The notes: a model not told the origin generated them from the sequence alone. Shown: positions 49,225-56,517, counted from the stretch's first letter. The stretch is 64,000 bases of DNA from Nitratiruptor sp. YY09-18 (GCF_016593235.1 NZ_AP023065.1:1240001-1304000); one strand, 5' to 3'. Numbers and translations: made by a program.

Positions 49225-49857
49225 TTAAACTTCTAAGATATATTTGACGGGCTTTCCATACAACCGTGCCATATCCCCCTCTTGCTTTATATTCTGTACA
49301 AAAGGAAGCAAATTACCATGGATATCAAAAACAAATAGACTCCCATCTCCGTGGCGATAGAGATATCTTCGGATTTTTCCCCAAATCTCAAGCTCTCCTT
49401 TATGTTTTTCGTAATGCTCCCGAATGATTTTGTCCACCATGTTTAACACTTCATCCAAAGATCTGCTATAAATCGCCTCTTTGTCGATACGAAGACGGCG
49501 CTGACCTTCCAACATTGCCAATGTTCGGCTCGAGCAACAAGGACGAGGCGTATCAATGAGTATGTAGGGCTGTTTCATCTTCAAAAGGGTGAGATCTTTC
49601 TCATCGATTCTTGTAAGCTCTTTTTCCAAAGGCTGCAATGGCAAAGAGAGGACTTCGAAAAGTTTTCGTAAAAACTCTTTGCCGCTGTAGTGAAAATCGA
49701 AGCTGCTTCTTTTGAGCCAGCTTTCGATATCGGGAGCTTCCAGCAGACTTAGCAGCCGTTTTTTTGCGCGCTTGGGGTTTGGATAACCCATCTTTCGAAA
49801 CACAATATCCGGATTGTTTTGTGCCAATTTCTCTTTAACATTGTCGATGAGTGTCAA
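49225..49857 (-). CDS. hypothetical protein bordering the CRISPR island
   Basis: A 210-residue charged protein of unknown function with an AGGAGG ribosome site. Notable patches are ILIDTPRPCCSSRTLAML (two adjacent Cys), a helical DKEAIYSRSLDEVLNMVDKIIREHYEKH, and a C-terminal strand-like GSLFVFDIHGNLLPFV. It has no signal peptide and no motif I can name. It is isolated by over 100 bases on each side and marks the boundary between the housekeeping run and the accessory island. Confidence 0.65.
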   Translation of the reverse strand: MTLIDNVKEKLAQNNPDIVFRKMGYPNPKRAKKRLLSLLEAPDIESWLKRSSFDFHYSGKEFLRKLFEVLSLPLQPLEKELTRIDEKDLTLLKMKQPYILIDTPRPCCSSRTLAMLEGQRRLRIDKEAIYSRSLDEVLNMVDKIIREHYEKHKGELEIWGKIRRYLYRHGDGSLFVFDIHGNLLPFVQNIKQEGDMARLYGKPVKYILEV

Positions 49858-49932
49858 GATTTACCTCCTGTGTAGAGGCAACAAAACAATTGCAGTTAAA
49901 AGCGAAGGTTTTATTGTCCTAAGTTTTTAGCT

Positions 49933-49961
49933 TCTGCCGACGACACATTTTTTTCGGCAGA
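49933..49961. repeat. 8-bp inverted repeat in the 49858-50084 gap
   Basis: TCTGCCGA (49933-49940) and TCGGCAGA (49954-49961) are perfect arms around a 13-base loop rich in T. The surrounding 227-base gap between the unknown gene and the MazF-like gene has no ORF that I can support. The hairpin could be a terminator for the mazF-like transcript coming from the right, although no U-tract follows. Confidence 0.4.
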
Positions 49962-50084
49962 GCAGATCTATTATAGCATATTTTCTTGGCTACAATTGTG
50001 ATAGGGGCTCTTTTAATCATAAGCGCTATTTTTAAAATGAAACAATGAACTTCTATGCGAAAAGAAAATCAATTATTACAGATT

Positions 50085-50387
50085 TTATAAACCCAAAATC
50101 ATTTTTAAGCCATAATCAACTTTTGCAACCTCTTTTATTGTAAGTGTAGCTATTTTTTCATATATTCTATCTTTTGCAACTACTCGTATTTGCTCTACCA
50201 TAAAATCGCTTTCTTTTTTGAGAGTATCCCTTTTTGTTATTCTTATATGAAGAGGTTCAACATTATCGATGAGGTTTGTAGTCAAAGCAACAACTATTAT
50301 AAGATCTAAAATTTTATTTAAATCAGTATCAGAAACAATGGCAGCCGGTCGTACTTTTCCTACTTCAACAGCGCAGCAAATCTTCAT
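50085..50387 (-). CDS. MazF/PemK-like toxin, apparently N-terminally short
   Basis: A 100-residue protein from the ATG at 50387. GKVRPAAIVSD, LIIVVALTTN, LHIRITKRD, SDFMVEQIRVVAKDRIYEKIATLT follow the MazF/PemK endoribonuclease pattern in order (RPxxIVS, central strands, QIRxxxKxR). The usual first strand with RGDI(Y/W) before the RP motif is replaced by MKICCAVEV, so about ten residues seem missing or divergent. Activity is therefore uncertain. It lies downstream of the CRISPR array trailer in the same direction. Confidence 0.6.
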   Translation of the reverse strand: MKICCAVEVGKVRPAAIVSDTDLNKILDLIIVVALTTNLIDNVEPLHIRITKRDTLKKESDFMVEQIRVVAKDRIYEKIATLTIKEVAKVDYGLKMILGL

Positions 50388-50538
50388 TATGCAATAATGC
50401 AAGATTTGTGGTTATCTTTAAGATCCCCTTGAAGTAAGCTAACCAAAAATCTTCATTCGCTTTGCTCATTTGATTTTTTTTCAAGGTAAACCAGCCGTTC
50501 GTATGTTCGTCACTAAAATTTTTGATTTTAGGACTCAC
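50365..50538 (-). CDS. possible small ORF upstream of the MazF-like gene
   Basis: A 57-codon open frame from a GTG at 50538 to a TGA at 50365, overlapping the MazF-like start by 23 bases, the position expected for an antitoxin. The predicted protein is basic and has SKANEDFWLAYFKGILKI followed by TTNLALLHNED. I recognise no antitoxin family, and there is no strong ribosome site, so this may be non-coding trailer DNA. Confidence 0.25.
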   Translation of the reverse strand: MSPKIKNFSDEHTNGWFTLKKNQMSKANEDFWLAYFKGILKITTNLALLHNEDLLRC

Positions 50539-50565
50539 ATATACTCACAGCTTTCGCTTCGGGAC

Positions 50566-50587
50566 GCAAGCAAAGCAGTTTGCTTGC
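50566..50587. terminator. hairpin downstream of the CRISPR array trailer
   Basis: GCAAGCAAA (50566-50574), loop GCAG, and TTTGCTTGC (50579-50587) make a perfect 9-base-pair stem. In the direction of array transcription (minus strand) it is met 15 bases after the last degenerate repeat. No U-run follows, so termination or processing is a suggestion only. Confidence 0.45.
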
Positions 50588-50602
50588 TCAAAGCTACACG
50601 TT

Positions 50603-51163
50603 GCCCTCGCTCACTTAAAATCGGGTCATGGTTGTAATTTTCATTGGGATTCGACAAAAAAGACGGCAACGGAGTGCGGTCTCAATCCCCTTAAAATCGG
50701 GTCATGGTTGTAATCTTCGTGGCCATTGCAAGCCAAAGCTTGTTACGGCGTCTCAATCCCCTTAAAATCGGGTCATGGTTGTAATGTTCACAATGGTAAA
50801 AGAAGGCTTATTTAGAAGAGATGGAAGTCTCAATCCCCTTAAAATCGGGTCATGGTTGTAATAGCTCAACCCGTACAGTGAAAAACACCTTAAAGTCGAT
50901 GAGTCTCAATCCCCTTAAAATCGGGTCATGGTTGTAATAGCTCAACCCGTACAGTGAAAAACACCTTAAAGTCGATGAGTCTCAATCCCCTTAAAATCGG
51001 GTCATGGTTGTAATATATGATCATTGCGTACTGCGCAAAGATTGCGGTCTCAATCCCCTTAAAATCGGGTCATAGTTGTAATATGGTCTATGAAGGAGGT
51101 AAATATATGGGGAATGTAAGTGTTCGCGTCTCAATCCCCTTAAAATCGGGTCATGGTTGTAAT
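50603..51163 (-). CRISPR. CRISPR array, 8 repeats of 36 bp and 7 spacers
   Basis: Repeats start at 50603 (degenerate), 50679, 50750, 50827, 50903, 50979, 51047 and 51128. Read on the minus strand a repeat begins ATTACAACCATGACCC and ends GGGGATTGAGAC; ATTGAGAC fits the 8-nt 5' handle of type III crRNAs, so transcription is right to left. Spacers are 40, 35, 41, 40, 40, 32 and 45 bases from left to right. The fourth and fifth spacers (50863-50902, 50939-50978) are identical. The repeat at 51047 has one change at 51074. The first 12 plus-strand bases of the leftmost repeat are degenerate, as expected for the trailer end. Confidence 0.97.
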
Positions 51164-51334
51164 AGCAACAATAAGTTTTCAAATACCCATAAAACCAATA
51201 ATCTAGTGTAACAATAGATTTCTTAAAGTTTGCTTTTGTACCCATATTTCGCTTCTACTAAAATATTAAAGCCCCTAAAAATGGCCACTTTAAGTTTCAT
51301 TTTATACTTAAATGTAACTTTAATAAAATGAGAT
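51164..51334 (-). promoter_or_regulatory. CRISPR leader
   Basis: The 171-base AT-rich region between the last cas2 gene and the first repeat is the leader by position, because cas genes and array read leftward. It contains perfect 9-bp inverted arms TCATTTTAT (51297-51305) and ATAAAATGA (51323-51331) next to the cas2 stop. On the minus strand TTTAAGTATAAAATG offers a possible -10. No ORF of note. Confidence 0.75.
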
Positions 51335-51607
51335 TTATCGAATAACAAATATTTCATCTAAATCAAAAGCTACTCCCATTGCTATCCCTTTATCTTTGAT
51401 TTTATAGATTCTCACATCATCCTCTTTCGAATCTATAAGTTCATTTAATCGATCTGCAATGGTATAGATTCTCTCTTTTGTCACACTTTTTGCAATAAAT
51501 ACAGAGTACTGGATCCTTATACACTCCCCTTCCAAATATCTTGCAACTCTTCTTAATCTTTTTGGATCGCTTATATCGTAGCAAACAAGATAATCATTTT
51601 TTTGCAT
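51335..51607 (-). CDS. cas2: Cas2 (second copy, leader-proximal)
   Basis: A 90-residue Cas2. YLVCYDISDPKRLRRVARYL is the family's first strand and helix with the conserved Asp, and GECIRIQYSVFIAKSVTKERI the second block (QxSVF). DVRIYKIKDKG gives the later strand. Cas2 forms the dimer core of the Cas1-Cas2 integrase. The ATG overlaps the end of the Cas1-N ORF by 14 bases; there is only a weak ribosome site (GAGTAG), which suggests translational coupling. Confidence 0.92.
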   Translation of the reverse strand: MQKNDYLVCYDISDPKRLRRVARYLEGECIRIQYSVFIAKSVTKERIYTIADRLNELIDSKEDDVRIYKIKDKGIAMGVAFDLDEIFVIR

Positions 51608-51831
51608 AGTTTACTACTCTACCTAATATATATCCATGAACATCGATAAGATAGACTCTAAAAAAATTTGTAAGATAAAATAGATCATGCAAAGAGATAG
51701 TAATATTGGTTCCAAGATATAAGGCATAAATCTTTTTAAATGATATAACAAATTCACCATCACTTTTTTTTATAATTATATAACCATCACCAACTTCTAT
51801 TTTTGCATTTGATTTGATGATGAGTTTTTTT
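51594..51831 (-). CDS. free-standing Cas1 N-terminal beta domain, in -1 frame after cas1
   Basis: An open frame of about 79 codons after a seven-A run. The sequence KKLIIKSNAKIEVGDGYIII, then FKKIYALYLGTNITIS and VYLIDVHGYILGRVV matches the Cas1 N-terminal beta-sandwich and aligns with the N-terminus of the full Cas1 upstream, but no C-terminal nuclease domain follows. There is no ATG, GTG or TTG in this part; the nearest ATG is at 51911, 115 bases inside cas1. The cas1 frame passes through A_AAA_AAC (plus-strand 51824-51830), a canonical -1 slippery heptamer leading into this frame. It may be made as a Cas1 extension, from the internal ATG, or be a remnant of a second cas1. Confidence 0.7.
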
Positions 51832-52693
51832 CGATAATATCTCTCATTTTTGCAATTTTCTGTTTGATGAGAGACTCTTCGCTTTCTATGAAAATTTTGA
51901 GACTTGGCCATAATTTTTTCCTTCCATTTTGTGTAAGAAAGACTCCATTTTTATTTTTGGTAAAGTCATTAACAATTATATTTTTGTCCAGAAACTGATA
52001 TGCAACAAACCGATCTATATCTGCTCTAAAAAATTCTAAAATATCTGAACTCAAAGCCATATGATCCCGAAAAGAGGTATGCAAATACCCTATAAGAGGC
52101 TCAAAACCATAAAAATGCAACCATGTAGCTATCTCAAAATAAAAGATAGTATAGATATAAGATAGGAGAGCATTTACAGGATCAAGTGGTGGATTTTTGC
52201 TCCTTTGTCCTTTTGCTAATATTTTTGGGAAAAGTGAAAAGTAGTGCTTAAAATACTCTTTTGCTAAACTCCCCTCTATACCTAAAAGCATCTCAATACT
52301 TTTTGCATTTTTTACATCTTTTAAAATCTTATTTTTTTCAAAACCAAGTTTAAAGTGGTGCAGCGTCTCATACGACTTTTTTATCTTTACTGAAAGTATA
52401 TATTTTGCAATTTCCACTCTATTTCTTAATGCATGGTATTGAGCCTCTTTGATATGGGCATTTTTGATATATCTCTTTTGTATATGGATAAACTCTTTTG
52501 GATTGGTAGTTACAACTAATATTGCAATACTGTTTTTTGCTAATTTAGCAATGTCTTTAAGTGAAATATCCACTTTGCTATAAATAATAAGATAATCTAT
52601 AGCTTTAAGAGTAATTTTAATTTCATTATCTACTATCAAAATATTGTGCTTGACCTGCAAAGATGAGGACTTATCTATAATTACTCTATTCAC
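51797..52693 (-). CDS. cas1: Cas1 integrase
   Basis: A 298-residue Cas1 that inserts new spacers together with Cas2. The N-terminal beta domain is residues 1-75. The metal site is present: Glu140 (LLGIEGSLAKEYF), His205 (LIGYLHTSF) and Asp217 (SSDILEFFR). NPPLDPVNALLSYIYTIFYFEIA is the family core. The last residues (EKNSSSNQMQK) follow a slippery A-run. It overlaps the upstream cas2 by 4 bases and the Cas1-N frame downstream. Confidence 0.95.
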   Translation of the reverse strand: MNRVIIDKSSSLQVKHNILIVDNEIKITLKAIDYLIIYSKVDISLKDIAKLAKNSIAILVVTTNPKEFIHIQKRYIKNAHIKEAQYHALRNRVEIAKYILSVKIKKSYETLHHFKLGFEKNKILKDVKNAKSIEMLLGIEGSLAKEYFKHYFSLFPKILAKGQRSKNPPLDPVNALLSYIYTIFYFEIATWLHFYGFEPLIGYLHTSFRDHMALSSDILEFFRADIDRFVAYQFLDKNIIVNDFTKNKNGVFLTQNGRKKLWPSLKIFIESEESLIKQKIAKMRDIIEKNSSSNQMQK

Positions 52694-52965
52694 AATACTA
52701 TTGTTCCTTTATCAAAAGGTAACTGCTTTGCCTTTCCGAGCAAAATCGCATTTTTTTCAATTTCAATTATGTTTATTTTGTCTTCATCACTATTCATTCT
52801 AAAAAACAGCCTTTTTGCTAGAATTTCGAGCTCTTTTTGAGAAAGATAACTCTCAATCGCACTCTTTTGCCCACCAAAAGCAAAAGAGTAAGCGATTTTT
52901 CGTACTCTATAGAGGCGCTTTTTGTCTGCAATATCGTAGCAGATAAGATAAAGCCTACTCTTCAT
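52690..52965 (-). CDS. cas2: Cas2 (first copy, upstream of cas1)
   Basis: A 91-residue Cas2-family protein: YLICYDIADKKRLYRVRKIAY with the conserved early Asp, then GGQKSAIESYLSQKELEIL (QKSxxE block) and DKINIIEIEKNAILLGK. It differs clearly from the copy at 51335-51607, so the two are paralogues and not a recent duplication. It starts inside the end of the lipoprotein gene (11-base overlap) and is coupled to cas1 by a 4-base overlap. Confidence 0.9.
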   Translation of the reverse strand: MKSRLYLICYDIADKKRLYRVRKIAYSFAFGGQKSAIESYLSQKELEILAKRLFFRMNSDEDKINIIEIEKNAILLGKAKQLPFDKGTIVL

Positions 52966-53338
52966 CTGCTTTATTTCTCAAAGATGCAATAAAACTGCAA
53001 TTTTTTTGTATCGCAGATTGCTGCAGTGCCTCATACTCTCCTTTTAATCTACTTAACTCTTCAGCCTTATCACCACTTGCTAAGAAAAAAAGAGCAGGCC
53101 AAAAAACAACTAAACCTACAGTAGTAGCTACTACATCTCGTTTATGAGCTTTATCTTGAGCACCTGCCACTTCAGCAACTTTTGCTGAAACTCTAGCCAT
53201 TTCATCTTGAAGCTGCTCACAAGAGTAGTGTTGATACTGCAGCGGTGAGACATATGCAGCACTGATATCTTCCGCCTTTTTGGCACATCCAGTAAATAAT
53301 ACTCCCAACACAAGAGATAAAGAAACTATTTTTCTCAT
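52955..53338 (-). CDS. putative lipoprotein within the cas cluster
   Basis: A 127-residue protein with a lipoprotein signal (MRKIVSLSLVLGVLFTGC; lipobox FTGC, Cys18). The body has a helical heptad-like stretch (CEQLQDEMARVSAKVAEVAGAQDKAHKR), one hydrophobic segment VVATTVGLVVFWPALFFL, and a final helix with a Cys. Similar small lipoproteins occur outside CRISPR loci, so its tight overlap with cas2 may be an accident of insertion or may indicate recruitment. The function is unknown. Confidence 0.75.
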   Translation of the reverse strand: MRKIVSLSLVLGVLFTGCAKKAEDISAAYVSPLQYQHYSCEQLQDEMARVSAKVAEVAGAQDKAHKRDVVATTVGLVVFWPALFFLASGDKAEELSRLKGEYEALQQSAIQKNCSFIASLRNKADEE

Positions 53339-53380
53339 AACAACCTCCAGTTTTTTAGGAGATTGTAGTATGTAAAAACG

Positions 53381-54304
53381 TCAATTATCGTCGCTAAGAA
53401 ACTTTATGAGGAGATTTTCCAACTCTTTTTGTAAATATTGTGGAGAGATAATTTTCATATGAGGCAGCCATCTTTTAGCTAAAAGAAGTATTTCGTTATC
53501 ATTATTTATTGCATACTCAATAAGCAATGAACCATCATCATTTTCTTGCACAATCTTTTGAGATTTTAAAAATTTTTTTACCTTGAAATGTCTTGCAACC
53601 TCTGCATCAACTTTTACAGTTACAGGAAAAAATGGCTCATTATAACTTGTAAAGAGAGATTGGAAGTTTTTGAAAAAGTAGTCCACCTCTACTGGTGTTT
53701 TAAATGTATTTGAGTATTGCATTATTTCTTGAATAAAATTAATTCTTAAAAATTTAAATCCATTATTTATAGGATCTTTGCTCAAAATTGCTAAATACCA
53801 GTTATTCTCAGCAAAAACAATTTTAAGAGGTTTTACTTTATTAAAATAATACGTCTCATCAGATTTATAGACTATATCAACATATTTTTTAAAATAGATT
53901 GCACTTTTGAGAATTTGCAAATGTTTTGTGGCTATTAACTCTTCAAACGGAGGTTCTTTAAGAAAAAATATTTTATTGTCTTTTTTCATTAAACTATCTG
54001 GCGAAAAACCAAGGTATTGCAAAAATGGACTATTTGTTAAAATCAAAATATCTATAAATTTTTCATACTCTTCAAAATATCTTTTTGTGGGCAAAAGAGC
54101 TTCTAAATCCAGCTTTTGTGGGAGTGCATAGCAGCCTTTTGCAGTGGGGATAAATGTGATTTGAAAAAACTCTTCAATCTCAGTTTTTAGCCTCTGCACA
54201 TTGCGCACAGAAGTTTGGAGGATTTGTGATAGATTTTTGGTACAAAATTTTTTATGTTTTTGGATATAGATCAAAAACGCTAGAAGTTTTTTGCTTTTAG
54301 TCAC
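53381..54304 (-). CDS. WYL-domain transcriptional regulator
   Basis: A 307-residue regulator. The first 60 residues form a winged helix-turn-helix (LLAFLIYIQKHKKFCTKNLSQILQTSVRNVQRLKTEI). Residues about 130-210 are a WYL-like domain (VDIVYKSDETYYFNKVKPLKIVFAENNWYLAILSKD), whose WYL tripeptide is present as NWYL. The C-terminal WCX-like part ends the protein. WYL proteins sense nucleic-acid or nucleotide ligands and often regulate CRISPR loci. Position between effector and adaptation genes supports local control. Confidence 0.88.
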   Translation of the reverse strand: MTKSKKLLAFLIYIQKHKKFCTKNLSQILQTSVRNVQRLKTEIEEFFQITFIPTAKGCYALPQKLDLEALLPTKRYFEEYEKFIDILILTNSPFLQYLGFSPDSLMKKDNKIFFLKEPPFEELIATKHLQILKSAIYFKKYVDIVYKSDETYYFNKVKPLKIVFAENNWYLAILSKDPINNGFKFLRINFIQEIMQYSNTFKTPVEVDYFFKNFQSLFTSYNEPFFPVTVKVDAEVARHFKVKKFLKSQKIVQENDDGSLLIEYAINNDNEILLLAKRWLPHMKIISPQYLQKELENLLIKFLSDDN

Positions 54305-54384
54305 ACCTACTCCATCATGTAAGTCATCTCAACAGCCATTTTGTTATCAAAAGTTTAAAATCATACAATTAATCTTCTATTTGT

Positions 54385-54810
54385 CTATATTACAAACTGC
54401 TTAGCTTCTTCTTTACTCATTGTAATTACAAACTCTTTCTCTTTTCCCGTTTGCGTCTTTTGAAGAGTCTTTAACATATTTTTATCTTGAAAAAATGATA
54501 ATCTATATCTTGTATTTTGATCTTTTTGAATCATTCCCAATATTCCCATCAGTTCACTTCTTGTAAAGTTCTTTCTCAAAAGTGCCAAGCCTGTTTCGAC
54601 TCTTTTTCCATCGATTTCAAAAATGATCTTTACAGGCTGCTCACTTCTTATAAACTCTATATAACCCCAGCCAGCTAATATTGCCAAAGCAACAGCACTC
54701 GCTGTATCCAAGATCCCAAATATTTCCCACAAATAAGAATCAAAAAGCTTTGCAATGATTCCACTAATGATTATAATTATAAATATAATAAAAGGAATAT
54801 ATCGCTTCAC
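54385..54810 (-). CDS. two-helix membrane protein coupled to csx20 and csx1
   Basis: A 141-residue protein with two N-terminal transmembrane helices (about 5-22, PFIIFIIIIISGIIAKLF; about 30-55, IFGILDTASAVALAILAGWG) and a soluble C-terminal domain of about 85 residues (VKIIFEIDGKRVETGLALL ... KEFVITMSKEEAKQFVI), predicted to face the cytoplasm. Its ATG overlaps the csx20 stop by 4 bases, and csx20 overlaps csx1 in the same way, so the three are one translational unit. I recognise no domain. By context it could be a membrane effector or anchor of cyclic oligoadenylate signalling. Confidence 0.75.
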   Translation of the reverse strand: MKRYIPFIIFIIIIISGIIAKLFDSYLWEIFGILDTASAVALAILAGWGYIEFIRSEQPVKIIFEIDGKRVETGLALLRKNFTRSELMGILGMIQKDQNTRYRLSFFQDKNMLKTLQKTQTGKEKEFVITMSKEEAKQFVI

Positions 54811-55187
54811 TCATATCTCCTAAATCTCACGAATTGAAACTCAGAGTATTTTGCAACTTTACCATCGATGTTTCTTTCTTTTACAATACGTTTCGTGGTA
54901 GCATAAACTGGCACTACTCCCAGCTTTTTAGCTTCATTTACAAGAATGCAACAAAGTCCAAAATCTCCTTGAATGAGAGCAAAATCTCCCTTTTTGGTAT
55001 TCTCTTGCAAAAAATCGACTAGAGGCTTCGCATAATTTCTCAGACTTCCAAGATCAGGCGGCACATTAGAAAAAAGCGTTTGAAGATCTGGCGGAAGATA
55101 GACAAACTCTTCTATTCCTATCTCTTTTGCGGCTTTAATCTGCTCAGGTATCAGTTTGTGGGAAAAAAAGAGAAGTAATTTTTTCAT
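54807..55187 (-). CDS. csx20: Csx20-like predicted ring nuclease
   Basis: A 126-residue protein with the Csx20 pattern: LLLFFSHKLIPEQIKAAKEIGIEEFVYLPPDLQ at the start, FSNVPPDL, then KGDFALIQGDFGLCCILVNEAKKLGVVPVYATTKR and a C-terminal EFQFVRFRRYE. Csx20 is a small CARF-type family associated with type III CRISPR and proposed or shown to degrade cyclic oligoadenylates, switching off Csx1-type effectors. Recognition is from memory of the family, not a search. The 4-base overlaps on both sides tie it to csx1 and to the membrane protein. Confidence 0.8.
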   Translation of the reverse strand: MKKLLLFFSHKLIPEQIKAAKEIGIEEFVYLPPDLQTLFSNVPPDLGSLRNYAKPLVDFLQENTKKGDFALIQGDFGLCCILVNEAKKLGVVPVYATTKRIVKERNIDGKVAKYSEFQFVRFRRYE

Positions 55188-56407
55188 TTGTGATACTTTC
55201 TCTTTTTTTCCAGTTCATTTAAAAGAAATAGCTTTAAATTACTTTTATCTCTAATAGGAGCTTCTTGTAAAACTTTATTTGCTTGATTGATGTAATTTTG
55301 AAGGTGTTCAATGCTTTTCTTTAGACTTTTTTTACCACCTTTTTCTCCAATGAATGCGTGATTGGCCAAATTCCTCAAATCTTTAATTTGTTCAACAAGC
55401 TTGATAAACTCTTTTTTAAAAAAATGCTGTTGATATTTCAATATGTATCCTATTGATGCATCAATATCTCGGATTTTATAACCTTGTGCCAATAAATTAA
55501 GTTCTTCAATAATGTAATAATGAAGCGTTTCACGTAAAATAGTAAGAGCCTGAGCATATCTGTTTTTATGAAACAAAACATTGGAGATGGTGAGATAGAG
55601 TTGCCACTTTGGTAAATTGAAATCAAAGTTTTTAGTTTCTTTTTTCAATTCATCGATTATAAATGAAAACGATTTTATATCATTAGGAACATTTCCGATT
55701 TTTTCTAGTTTCTCTTCAATTTCCTTAATTGTTTCTAAATAGATATCAGCAGCGGCAAAACCTACGCTTTTTGTATAGATATCAAATTTATTCGCCAATG
55801 TACTGATTGGATGATATTCTTCATCTCCTTTATGTTCTCTTACTTTTTTAGAAATCAATTGAGCTATTTCTCTTCCATCGCCATATTTTTTGAAAATATT
55901 TGCAGACTCTATCCATTGATTCAGTTCGATAAATGGAAGCATATTGACAATAGGTGTTATATCTCCTTCTTTGGCTTCAAATATACCGTAATACACTCCT
56001 TTTATTTCAGTATTTTTGAAATTTTTAAAAAATTGCAATATAGTAGATATAAAAAGAGGCAAGGAGCGAAATCCATGAGTAATATCGAAATATATCTCAC
56101 TATTATCAACATCTAAACTTATTAAAACTTCAAATACTTTCCAAAACTCTTCACTATTTTTTCCAAACGGGATAATTACCTTTTCATAGTCTCTTATATA
56201 TTCATCAGCTAAATTCCACAAGGATTCTACAGTTCCTACAATAAAAATTTTATCAGGATTATATAATCTCCTTAAAGCATCACCGACCAATTTACTTTGA
56301 ATTATCTTGTCTTCTATTTTATAGGATGTCAAACTATAATCATATTTTTTGTTTTCTTTTTGATATAGCCCTTTCCCCAATAAACTAATAAGAATTTTGT
56401 CTTTCAT
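55184..56407 (-). CDS. csx1: Csx1-family CARF-HEPN ribonuclease (TM1812 type)
   Basis: A 407-residue effector. The CARF domain (about 1-180) begins ILISLLGKGLYQ and includes FIVGTVESLWN and YFDITHGFRSLPLF, signatures of the TM1812/Csx2 group. The C-terminal HEPN domain has the catalytic R-x4-H, Arg345 to His350 (LRNLANH). In type III immunity Cas10 makes cyclic oligoadenylate, which binds CARF and activates non-specific RNA cutting by HEPN. It opens a three-gene coupled unit with csx20 and the membrane protein. Confidence 0.92.
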   Translation of the reverse strand: MKDKILISLLGKGLYQKENKKYDYSLTSYKIEDKIIQSKLVGDALRRLYNPDKIFIVGTVESLWNLADEYIRDYEKVIIPFGKNSEEFWKVFEVLISLDVDNSEIYFDITHGFRSLPLFISTILQFFKNFKNTEIKGVYYGIFEAKEGDITPIVNMLPFIELNQWIESANIFKKYGDGREIAQLISKKVREHKGDEEYHPISTLANKFDIYTKSVGFAAADIYLETIKEIEEKLEKIGNVPNDIKSFSFIIDELKKETKNFDFNLPKWQLYLTISNVLFHKNRYAQALTILRETLHYYIIEELNLLAQGYKIRDIDASIGYILKYQQHFFKKEFIKLVEQIKDLRNLANHAFIGEKGGKKSLKKSIEHLQNYINQANKVLQEAPIRDKSNLKLFLLNELEKKRKYHK

Positions 56408-56517
56408 TTTTCTACCTTAAATGTCTTATTTACATTGTCAGTCTATTTATATCTTCCTACATTTTTATACTAGTTCCAATAGATGAAATCAAAATTTTCG
56501 CCATTATTCAAACTACC

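Noticed and set aside
50603-50638. Leader on the left side of the array
   Set aside because: The leftmost repeat is the degenerate one, the 8-nt handle ATTGAGAC lies at the 3' end on the minus strand, and cas2 flanks the right end; all place the leader at right.
51017-51245. ORFs running through the CRISPR array
   Set aside because: They translate the repeats (for example IPLKSGH repeated) and are not genes.
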